Below, piece after piece: positions 1 to 5,414 of a DNA stretch of 5,414 nt (position 1 is its first letter; every line of letters starts with the position of its first letter). The DNA is taken from assembly GCA_903928755.1 (NCBI GenBank), contig CAIYSH010000414.1, forward strand, positions 1 through 5,414. The letters run 5' to 3'. The position numbers and the translations under genes are program-made. This DNA comes from an uncultured Alphaproteobacteria bacterium. GTDB lineage: Bacteria; Pseudomonadota; Alphaproteobacteria; Caulobacterales; Caulobacteraceae. The notes under the pieces were generated by a model. It was not told the DNA's origin. It searched no databases and saw nothing but the letters and a program-made list of their open reading frames with translations.

Positions 1-531
1 GGCCAGGGTCAGCTTGGCGTCTTCGGTCAGGTATTCAGGATAGGCGACGGCACCGGCCAGATCCGAGGCGTCGATCGCTGGTTCCCGTGTCTCAACATCC
101 TTGCGCGACCAGACCTCATGGTGCCGCGCCTTGGGCACGCCACCCAGTTTTTCGAAGGCCCAGAGCCCGGTCCGAAGCTTGGCAATCGCCGCAGCGTTCT
201 TGGCCGGGATCACGAAGGGTGTCATGCGGGTGAGGTGCGGGGCTATGGCCTCGACGGCCTTCCGCTCCGACGCAGCTTCCTGGACCAGTCCCAGATCGCC
301 CTGGGCCATATAGCGCAGGCCCCCATGGATCATTTTGGAGGACCGGCTGCTGGTGCCCGAGGCAAAGTCTCGCGCCTCCACAAGGGCCACGGACAAGCCG
401 CGCATGGCGGCGTCACGGGCAATGCCGGCACCGGTCACCCCACCGCCGATCACCAGCAGGTCAAAGCGGGCACCATCCAGACCGTCCAGAATTGCGGCCC
501 GGTTGCGAAAATCCAAGGCTCCAGCCTGCAT
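1..531 (-). CDS. glpD: Aerobic glycerol-3-phosphate dehydrogenase, N-terminal part (cut by left window edge)
   Basis: This is a FAD-dependent membrane-associated enzyme that oxidises sn-glycerol 3-phosphate to dihydroxyacetone phosphate and passes electrons to quinone, in glycerol and phospholipid catabolism. Reading the minus strand from the ATG at 531-529 gives 177 codons without a stop to the window edge, about one third of the usual ~500 residues. Residues 24-36 (DLLVIGGGVTGAG) are the Rossmann dinucleotide motif, and E52 ends the second beta strand where the FAD ribose is bound. Residues 58-74 (SGTSSRSSKMIHGGLRY) are the characteristic GlpD/GlpA signature, followed by an acidic-helix stretch and APHLT at about 107. 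Near the edge, TEDAKLTLA corresponds to the conserved DDARL region. The frame stays open upstream to a TGA near 630 but offers no other ATG. A GGAG lies about 10 nt before the start. The gene is transcribed divergently from modE. Family assignment is firm; quinone coupling is inferred from the family. Confidence 0.93.
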   Translation of the reverse strand, partial: MQAGALDFRNRAAILDGLDGARFDLLVIGGGVTGAGIARDAAMRGLSVALVEARDFASGTSSRSSKMIHGGLRYMAQGDLGLVQEAASERKAVEAIAPHLTRMTPFVIPAKNAAAIAKLRTGLWAFEKLGGVPKARHHEVWSRKDVETREPAIDASDLAGAVAYPEYLTEDAKLTLA

Positions 532-600
532 GGTCCCAGTTCTCCGGCCTATCTGCCTGTGCGTCGCCGCGGAGCTTTCCGCAGCCGATCCCGTAGGCGT

Positions 601-631
601 CCTATCTCTATGCGACAGGCCTGAGGGTCAA
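601..631 (-). promoter_or_regulatory. Candidate promoter for glpD
   Basis: On the minus strand TTGACC (631-626) matches a -35 element in five of six positions. After 12 nt comes GCATAGAGA (613-605). This resembles the alphaproteobacterial (Caulobacter-type) housekeeping pattern TTGAC - short spacer - GCTANA, though the -10 part is imperfect. It would leave a leader of about 70 nt before the glpD ATG. It is a by-eye match only, and an alternative promoter nearer to or further from the gene is possible. Confidence 0.35.
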
Positions 632-690
632 TGCTTTAGGCGGAGATCGGCCATTTTACCCGAATGCCCCTGCGATCATTCCAAGCAAAA

Positions 691-707
691 ACATCGCTTT
701 ATGATGT
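691..707. promoter_or_regulatory. Inverted repeat resembling a ModE half-operator
   Basis: The sequence ACATCGCTTTATGATGT has perfect 5-bp arms (ACATC/GATGT) around a 7-nt centre. Within it, ATCGCTTTATG (693-703) agrees with the enterobacterial ModE half-site ATCGCTATATA at nine of eleven positions. The second half-site expected about 6-7 nt further on is not present. It lies about 120 bp before the modE start, a suitable place for autoregulation. ModE specificity in alphaproteobacteria can differ, so this is only a candidate. Confidence 0.3.
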
Positions 708-815
708 GCCGGGCAGGCCGTGCAGCGTTCCATCCAGGACATTCACGGCTGGCCCCTGTCGCGCCCTGAACCCTAGGCATGGCGCTTCGGACGGCCTACT
801 GAAAAGGTCATCACT

Positions 816-820
816 GGAGG
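816..820 (+). promoter_or_regulatory. Shine-Dalgarno site of modE
   Basis: GGAGG is followed by 8 nt and then the ATG at 829. This fixes the modE start: the same frame is open upstream to 664, but the extra 55 residues do not resemble the ModE family, and the residues after the ATG at 829 lead straight into the winged-helix domain. Confidence 0.85.
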
Positions 821-828
821 TTTCCGCA

Positions 829-1635
829 ATGTCACAGCCGTCGTCCCTCTCCGCCGGGCTTGTCCTGCGCCGGGTGGGGCAGAGCGCCGTGGGCGCGGAG
901 CGGATCGCCTTGCTGGAGGCCCTGGGAAGCCACGGTTCCATCACCGGCGCCGCTGCAGCGGTGGGCCTGAGCTATAAGGGCGCCTGGGATGCCGTCCAGG
1001 CCCTGAACAACCTTTTTGATCGTCCTCTGGTTGCCAGCCAGGTGGGAGGAAGCCGCGGCGGGTCGGCCGTGCTCACGGCGGAGGGGCGGTCGGTGATCAC
1101 GGCGTTCCGCGCCATCGAAGGTGAGCTGGCCCAGGCTCTGGCCGCTGTTGAACAGCGCATTTCTTCCGCATCTGAGGTCGTCCCTCATGACTGGTTCTGG
1201 AGTCTCGCCATGAAGAGTTCGGCCCGTAATGTCCTTCGCGGGGTTGTCGAGCGTATTGCCGACGGTGCTGTGAATTCAGAGGTCACCCTGGCCATTGGCG
1301 GCGAAGCCCGGATCGTCGCTGTGGTTACCCGTCAGAGTGTCCTGGACCTGGGCCTGTCGACCGGGGTTCCAGCCATGGCCCTGATCAATGCCAGCTTCAT
1401 CGTCCTGGCCCTGGCGGAAGACGGCATCCGGACGTCCGCCCGTAACAGCCTGGCGGGCGTGGTGACTGACATTGCCCGGGGCGCGGTGAATGACGAGGTC
1501 ACCCTGCAGATTGCCGACGGCAAGTCCCTCACCGCGACCGTCACCCACGACAGTGTTGAGGCACTGGATCTGGCGCTCGGGTCGCGGGTAATGGCCCTGA
1601 TCAAGGCGTCCCATGTGATCCTCGCCACAGCCTAG
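829..1635 (+). CDS. modE: ModE-type molybdate-responsive transcriptional regulator, winged HTH plus two Mop/TOBE repeats
   Basis: This 268-residue protein is close to the 262 residues of E. coli ModE, a dimeric repressor/activator that binds DNA when loaded with molybdate or tungstate and typically controls modABC transport and molybdoenzyme genes. Residues about 20-110 form the LysR-like winged helix-turn-helix: LLEALGSHGSITGAAAAVG, then SYKGAWDAVQALNNLF, then the wing with GGSRGG and LTAEG. A linker helix (about 105-122) precedes two Mop/TOBE repeats, about 130-197 and 202-268. Each opens with the oxyanion-binding SARN motif (131-134 and 203-206) and ends in ALI[N/K]AS. The first repeat has N187 where E. 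coli ModE has the molybdate-contact K183; the second has K259. No modABC or cofactor gene is in view, so its targets are unknown. It is on the same strand as, and 59 bp before, the S9B peptidase gene. Confidence 0.92.
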   Translation: MSQPSSLSAGLVLRRVGQSAVGAERIALLEALGSHGSITGAAAAVGLSYKGAWDAVQALNNLFDRPLVASQVGGSRGGSAVLTAEGRSVITAFRAIEGELAQALAAVEQRISSASEVVPHDWFWSLAMKSSARNVLRGVVERIADGAVNSEVTLAIGGEARIVAVVTRQSVLDLGLSTGVPAMALINASFIVLALAEDGIRTSARNSLAGVVTDIARGAVNDEVTLQIADGKSLTATVTHDSVEALDLALGSRVMALIKASHVILATA

Positions 1636-1694
1636 CTCTTGCCTTAACGGCCAAACCCGGCCTTGATCGCGCCCTCAGATTACGGGACGGGACG
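1636..1694 (+). other. Short intergenic gap modE to S9B peptidase
   Basis: These 59 bp hold no convincing terminator: GGCC-AAACCC-GGCC gives only a 4-bp stem with no T-run. Nor is there a recognisable promoter pair. A G-rich GGGACGGGACG sits directly before the ATG at 1695 and may serve as a weak ribosome binding site. The region therefore does not exclude read-through from modE into the peptidase gene. Confidence 0.5.
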
Positions 1695-3917
1695 ATGCGG
1701 ATATTGGCTTTGGCGGGGGTCTTGATGGGCTTGAGCGTGGGTGCGGCGCAGGCGGAAAAATTGACCCCGGAGCGGGTATTTTCAGGCCCTGACCTGTCCG
1801 GCCCTCGAGCCCGTGGTGTCAGCCTGTCGCCGGACGGGACCATGGTCACCTATCTGAAGGCCAAGACCGACGATCCCCGCATGACCGATCTGTGGGCCGC
1901 CGACGTCAAGGGTGGCGCGCCGCGCATGCTGATCGATGCCCGGGCCCTGATTCCCAAGGATCGTGAACTCTCTGAAGCCGAGAAGAGCCGCCGGGAACGG
2001 CAGGGGGTCCAGACAAGGGGCGTTGTGGCCTATGACTGGGACGATGAGGGCCGGTTCATCCTGGTTCCAGTGGAAGGTGATCTCTGGCTCTGGTCCAGGG
2101 ATGGCGGGCAAGTGGCCCGGCTGACCAACAGCGCCGATGACGAAATTGATGCCAAGGTCTCACCCAGGGGCGGGTTTGTGTCCTTTGTCCGCAATGACAA
2201 CCTCTATCTGATCCCGGCGACAGGCGGACCGGAGCGGGCCCTCACCCAGGGTGGCGATGAACTGCACAGCTGGGCGACGCCGGAATTCATCGCCCAGGAG
2301 GAAATGGACCGTCAGACAGGGTACTGGTGGAGCCCCGATGAAAGCCGCATTGCTCTGAGCCGGGTCGATCAGACCGGCGTTGATGTGGTCGAGCGCGCCG
2401 ATGTGGGTGCCTCGGGCGCGGTCATTGTCAGTCAGCGCTATCCCAGGGTCGGCCGGCCCAATGTGGTCGCCGAGCTTTATGTATTGGACGTGGCCAGCGG
2501 GCGCATGGTCAAGGTTGATCTGGGTGCCGACAAGGATGTCTATCTCGCCCGGGTCGACTGGTCGAAGGATGGCAAGACCCTCTATGTCCAGCGTCAATCC
2601 CGGGACCAGCGCCGCCTCGACCTCCTGGCCGCAGATGTGGCCACCGGGGCGACCCGCATCATGCTTACGGAGACCAGCCCCCACTGGGTCGACCTCTCTG
2701 ACGACTTCCGGCCGCTGAAGGACGGCGGCTTTCTATGGTCTTCTGAAAAGAGCGGCTGGAAGCACCTCTATCGCTATGACGCCAGCGGCAAGCAGGTCGC
2801 CCAGGTCACCAAGGGCGACTGGCCCGTTGACGCCATTCAGGGGGTGGATGAGACCCGGGGGCAGGTGATCTTTACAGCCAACAGGGACACCCCCATCGAG
2901 CGGCGGCTCTGGACGGCCTCGTATATGAATCCGGGCACACCCCTGACCCTGACCCCGGCCGGCGGCTGGTGGACAGTCAAGGTTGCCAAGGCAGGGGGTG
3001 CCTTTGCCGGCACCTATGAAGACCCGGTAACGCCACCCCGGACAGGCCTCTATGACCGTCAGGGCAAGCTGGTGCGCTGGATCGAGGAAAACCGGGTGGG
3101 GGAGGGACACCCTTTTGCCCCCTATGTGGACCGGCTTCGCACGCCGATCTTTGGAACCGTCAAGGCGGCCGACGGGCAGGATCTGTGGTGGTCCATGCGC
3201 ACCCCGCCGGGGTTTGATGCCGGGAAGACCTATCCTGCCATCCTCAAGCTCTATGGCGGTCCGGGCAGTGCCCTGGTGCGCAAGGTCTGGAGCGATCCGG
3301 CCGATCAGCTCTATCTCGAGGCCGGTTTCATCCTTTTCACTCTGGATAACAGGGGCACGCCCAACCGGTCTGTTGCCTTCAAGACCGCTATTGACCGGCG
3401 CCTGGGCCAGCTTGAGGTCGAGGACCAGCTGGCGGGCATCTCACACCTGAAGACACTGCCCTATGTCGATCCTGCCAGGATCGGTGTCACCGGCTGGTCC
3501 TATGGCGGCTATATGACCCTGATGCTGCTGACCGCGCCGGACTCGCCCTTCGCGGCGGGGGTTTCCGGCGCGCCGCCCACCGACTGGACCCTCTACGACA
3601 CCCATTATACCGAGCGCTACATGGGCACGCCCAAGGATAATCCGGCTGGCTATGCGGCATCCGAAGTCACGGCCCGGATTGACCAGCTGAAGCCTGATCA
3701 TCTGATGCTGATGCATGGCATGGCCGACGACAATGTCACCTTTGACAATTCCACCCGGCTGATGGCGGCCCTTCAGGCGAAATCCATCAGCTTTGAAACC
3801 ATGCTCTATCCGGGGTTGAGGCACCGGGCCGGATGGACCCAGGCGCATTTGTTGCACCGAGCGCGGGCGACCCTGGACTATTTCACCCGCAAACTTCATC
3901 CCACCCCTGCACCTTGA
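1695..3917 (+). CDS. Exported dipeptidyl peptidase IV-type serine peptidase (S9B)
   Basis: This 740-residue enzyme should release N-terminal dipeptides, preferably X-Pro or X-Ala, in the periplasm or outside the cell. Residues 1-20 form a signal peptide ending in AQA (cleavage before E21). Residues about 21-490 form the DPP IV beta-propeller, with SPDG, SPRG and WSPDESR blade motifs. It contains QEEMDRQTGYWWSPD, whose E202/E203 pair equals human DPP4 Glu205/Glu206, which binds the substrate's free amino end. The C-terminal alpha/beta-hydrolase (about 490-740) has Y520 in LYGGPGS (oxyanion Tyr547), RRLGQLEVEDQ, nucleophile S602 in GWSYGG, YTERYMG, D678 in HGMADDNV and H710 in GLRHRAG. The D-to-H spacing of 32 is identical to the human enzyme. 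The protein looks intact and active. Activity is inferred from the conserved residues; other S9B members with broader P1 preference are possible. The M28 gene starts 49 bp downstream. Confidence 0.95.
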   Translation: MRILALAGVLMGLSVGAAQAEKLTPERVFSGPDLSGPRARGVSLSPDGTMVTYLKAKTDDPRMTDLWAADVKGGAPRMLIDARALIPKDRELSEAEKSRRERQGVQTRGVVAYDWDDEGRFILVPVEGDLWLWSRDGGQVARLTNSADDEIDAKVSPRGGFVSFVRNDNLYLIPATGGPERALTQGGDELHSWATPEFIAQEEMDRQTGYWWSPDESRIALSRVDQTGVDVVERADVGASGAVIVSQRYPRVGRPNVVAELYVLDVASGRMVKVDLGADKDVYLARVDWSKDGKTLYVQRQSRDQRRLDLLAADVATGATRIMLTETSPHWVDLSDDFRPLKDGGFLWSSEKSGWKHLYRYDASGKQVAQVTKGDWPVDAIQGVDETRGQVIFTANRDTPIERRLWTASYMNPGTPLTLTPAGGWWTVKVAKAGGAFAGTYEDPVTPPRTGLYDRQGKLVRWIEENRVGEGHPFAPYVDRLRTPIFGTVKAADGQDLWWSMRTPPGFDAGKTYPAILKLYGGPGSALVRKVWSDPADQLYLEAGFILFTLDNRGTPNRSVAFKTAIDRRLGQLEVEDQLAGISHLKTLPYVDPARIGVTGWSYGGYMTLMLLTAPDSPFAAGVSGAPPTDWTLYDTHYTERYMGTPKDNPAGYAASEVTARIDQLKPDHLMLMHGMADDNVTFDNSTRLMAALQAKSISFETMLYPGLRHRAGWTQAHLLHRARATLDYFTRKLHPTPAP

Positions 3918-3966
3918 GCAGATCAGGGCTAGGCTGTTTACAGATTTCAGATTCCCGGGGGCTCCC
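3918..3966 (+). other. Short gap between the two peptidase genes
   Basis: These 49 bp contain no terminator-like hairpin with a T-run. CCCGGGGG precedes the start at 3967 and may act as a poor ribosome binding site. The sequence TTGAGC overlapping the S9B stop, followed by GCTAGGCT, recalls promoter elements, but the spacing of 8 nt is too short to support a call. Co-transcription of the two peptidase genes is the simplest reading. Confidence 0.45.
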
Positions 3967-5414
3967 ATGCGATTCTCGACCACATCCTTCATCGCCCTGA
4001 TTGCGGCGGCGGCCCTGTCCGGGCCGGTCCTGGCGCAGTCTGCGCGGGAAAAGGCCTATGACGCCCAGATCTCGAATACCGAAATGGTCGACTGGATGAA
4101 ACGTCTGGCGGCCGAGCCCAGCCATGTGAGTTCGCCGGCCAGCAAGGGCAATGCCGAATGGGTCCGCGACCAGTTCAAGTCCTGGGGCTGGGATGTCCGG
4201 ATCGAGACCTTCCAGGTCCTCTATCCAACCCCGCTGTCAGTGAACCTCGAAATGGTCGGACCGACCCCGTTCAAGGCCACCCTCACCGAGGCGCCGGTCC
4301 CCGGCGATGCCTCGTCCAGCCGCATCAAGGACGAACTGCCAGCCTATGTCGCCTTCCAGGGTGACGGTGATGTCACAGGCGACCTTGTCTATGTGAACTT
4401 CGGCATGCCCGATGATTACAAGGCCCTGGAACGCATGGGCGTGTCGGTGAAGGGCAAGATCGTCATTGCCCGTTACGGCGTCGGCTGGCGCGGCCTGAAG
4501 CCCAAACTGGCCCAGGATCATGGTGCCATTGGCTGCATCATCTATTCCGATCCCCAGCAGGACGGCTACGGGACCGACGATGTCTATCCCAAGGGCGGCG
4601 GACGGCCTTCGCAGAGCTTCCAGCGGGGGTCGGTGGCGGACATGCCGCTCTATCCGGGTGATCCCCTGACCCCTGGCGTCGGAGCTACGGAAAAGGCCAA
4701 GCGCCTGAAGCGTGAAGACGCCCAGACCATTCTGAAAATCCCCGTGCTTCCGATTTCCTATGGCGATGCCCAGCATTTTCTGAGTGCGCTGGGCGGCAAT
4801 GTGGTTCCGGAATCCTTCGTCGGCGGCCTGCCCATCACCTATCATGTGGGCGGCAGTGACGGCGTGAAGGTGCATCTGGCGGTCAAGTCGGAATGGAGCC
4901 TCAAGACCATCTACGATGTGGTCGCCGTGATGAAGGGCTCGGAACAGCCTGATCAGTGGGTCCTGCGCGGCAATCACCGGGACGGCTGGGTGTTCGGCGC
5001 CGCCGACCCGATCAGCGGCCATGTCTCCCTGATGGCGGAGGCCAAGGCCATCGGCAAGCTGGCGGCCGACGGCTACAAGCCCAAGCGCACCCTGGTCTAT
5101 CTGAGCTGGGACGCTGAAGAGCCCATGCTGTTGGGCTCGACCGAATGGGCCGAGACCCATGCCGATGAGCTGAAGGCCAAGGGCGTCATCTACCTGAACA
5201 CTGACGGCAATGAGCGGGGTCAGTTCAGCGCCGAGGGCAGCCATGCCTATGAGCATTTCGTCAATCAGGTGATCGGCGATGTGCAGGATCCGGAGACCGG
5301 GGTTCCCGTGGCCAAACGCCTGCGGGCCGCCATCCAGGTCGAGGGAGCCCAGACCGGTGCCAGCGGCCGGGCCGTCGCCGCGGCCAAGATCGCCGCAGAT
5401 GCCGATCATGAAGA
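3967..5414 (+). CDS. Exported M28B zinc peptidase, glutamate carboxypeptidase II-like (cut by right window edge)
   Basis: The 482 visible residues match the first two thirds of the ~700-750 residue M28B family (glutamate carboxypeptidase II, transferrin-receptor fold). Residues 1-23 are a signal peptide ending VLA, before Q24. The protease-associated domain spans about 95-300, with GKIVIARYG (163-171), R175, IIYSDP, FQRGS (218-222) and DPLTPG. The catalytic domain carries H337 (GNHRDGWVFG), bridging D347 (AADP), general base E384 and zinc ligand E385 (SWDAEEP), and D413 (LNTDGN). Their spacings equal human His377/Asp387/Glu424/Glu425/Asp453. E393 and E396 match the calcium ligands Glu433/Glu436. 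R175 matches Arg210, which grips the substrate carboxylate, but E423 replaces Arg463 of the acidic-residue pocket, so NAAG- or folate-type cleavage should not be assumed. The last zinc ligand (His553 equivalent) lies beyond the window. Probably a periplasmic exopeptidase working with the S9B enzyme upstream. Confidence 0.94.
   Translation, partial: MRFSTTSFIALIAAAALSGPVLAQSAREKAYDAQISNTEMVDWMKRLAAEPSHVSSPASKGNAEWVRDQFKSWGWDVRIETFQVLYPTPLSVNLEMVGPTPFKATLTEAPVPGDASSSRIKDELPAYVAFQGDGDVTGDLVYVNFGMPDDYKALERMGVSVKGKIVIARYGVGWRGLKPKLAQDHGAIGCIIYSDPQQDGYGTDDVYPKGGGRPSQSFQRGSVADMPLYPGDPLTPGVGATEKAKRLKREDAQTILKIPVLPISYGDAQHFLSALGGNVVPESFVGGLPITYHVGGSDGVKVHLAVKSEWSLKTIYDVVAVMKGSEQPDQWVLRGNHRDGWVFGAADPISGHVSLMAEAKAIGKLAADGYKPKRTLVYLSWDAEEPMLLGSTEWAETHADELKAKGVIYLNTDGNERGQFSAEGSHAYEHFVNQVIGDVQDPETGVPVAKRLRAAIQVEGAQTGASGRAVAAAKIAADADHE

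Larger units (their letters stand above)
532..828. other. Divergent intergenic region between glpD and modE
   Basis: These 297 bp separate two divergent starts and must carry the promoter of glpD and probably that of modE. No convincing coding sequence is seen; the open frames crossing it are continuations or shadows of the flanking genes. It contains a candidate glpD promoter (601-631, minus), a 5-bp hairpin GCGGA-GCTT-TCCGC (569-582) that would fall in the glpD leader, and the inverted repeat ACATC-N7-GATGT (691-707). The stretch 640-705 is locally richer in A/T than the genes. I see no clear promoter hexamers for modE. Confidence 0.7.

Noticed and set aside
118..624. 168-codon plus-strand open frame, and the overlapping 335-769 frame
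   Set aside because: Both are antisense to glpD, whose FAD-binding and GlpD signatures are clear. Their low-complexity Arg/Pro/Ser-rich translations look non-biological.
664..828. Upstream extension of modE from the ATG at 664
   Set aside because: The 55 extra residues do not resemble ModE, whereas the ATG at 829 has a strong GGAGG at 8 nt and gives the family's usual length.
1649..1669. Possible terminator after modE (GGCC-AAACCC-GGCC)
   Set aside because: Only a 4-bp stem of a self-complementary word and no T-run follows; chance is sufficient in this base composition.
3914..3935. Promoter-like TTGAGC ... GCTAGGCT before the M28 gene
   Set aside because: The spacer is only 8 nt, shorter than known housekeeping promoters, and the first element overlaps the S9B stop codon.
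3441..3992. 183-codon minus-strand open frame across the end of the S9B gene
   Set aside because: It covers the S602/D678/H710 catalytic region antisense and shows no motif of its own, so it is a shadow.
4237..5409. 390-codon open frame on the minus strand
   Set aside because: It lies entirely antisense to the M28 peptidase, whose catalytic motifs prove the plus-strand reading. Its His/Gly/Asp-rich translation has no recognisable domain, as expected of a shadow frame in high-GC DNA.
1..5414. Search by eye for CRISPR repeats, insertion sequence ends, tRNA genes or phage genes
   Set aside because: No regularly spaced repeats, terminal inverted repeats, cloverleaf sequences or mobile-element proteins were seen. 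All sizeable coding stretches are accounted for by four housekeeping or accessory enzymes and a regulator.

Overview
The window looks like ordinary chromosomal DNA from a high-GC alphaproteobacterium. The strong G/C bias at third codon positions and the pairing of secreted S9B and M28 peptidases suggest a Caulobacter/Phenylobacterium/Brevundimonas-type organism. That placement is inference from gene content and codon use, not a measured match.

Layout. Positions 1-531 (minus strand) hold the N-terminal 177 codons of an aerobic FAD-dependent glycerol-3-phosphate dehydrogenase (glpD); the rest lies beyond the left edge. Positions 532-828 form a divergent intergenic region with a candidate glpD promoter and a short inverted repeat that resembles one half of a ModE operator. 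Positions 829-1635 (+) encode a complete ModE-type molybdate-responsive regulator: one winged helix-turn-helix followed by two Mop/TOBE repeats that are unusually alike. Positions 1695-3917 (+) encode a complete exported dipeptidyl peptidase IV-type serine peptidase (S9B). Its catalytic triad, oxyanion tyrosine and N-terminus-binding glutamate pair are all visible. Positions 3967-5414 (+) hold the first 482 codons of an exported M28B zinc peptidase related to glutamate carboxypeptidase II, cut by the right edge before its last zinc ligand.

The two peptidases both carry signal peptides, lie 49 bp apart on the same strand, and could jointly trim peptides in the periplasm. The S9B enzyme would remove X-Pro/X-Ala dipeptides from N-termini, and the M28 enzyme would probably act on small peptides. 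modE lies 59 bp upstream of the S9B gene on the same strand, but no molybdate transport or molybdenum cofactor gene is visible. glpD diverges from modE and serves glycerol catabolism, with no obvious functional tie to its neighbours.

I found no RNA gene, mobile element, CRISPR array or convincing terminator, and nothing that amounts to a new biological system. The points most worth a second look are the near-duplicate Mop repeats in ModE with a Lys-to-Asn change at a molybdate-contact position, the possible autoregulatory half-site upstream, and the altered substrate pocket of the M28 peptidase.
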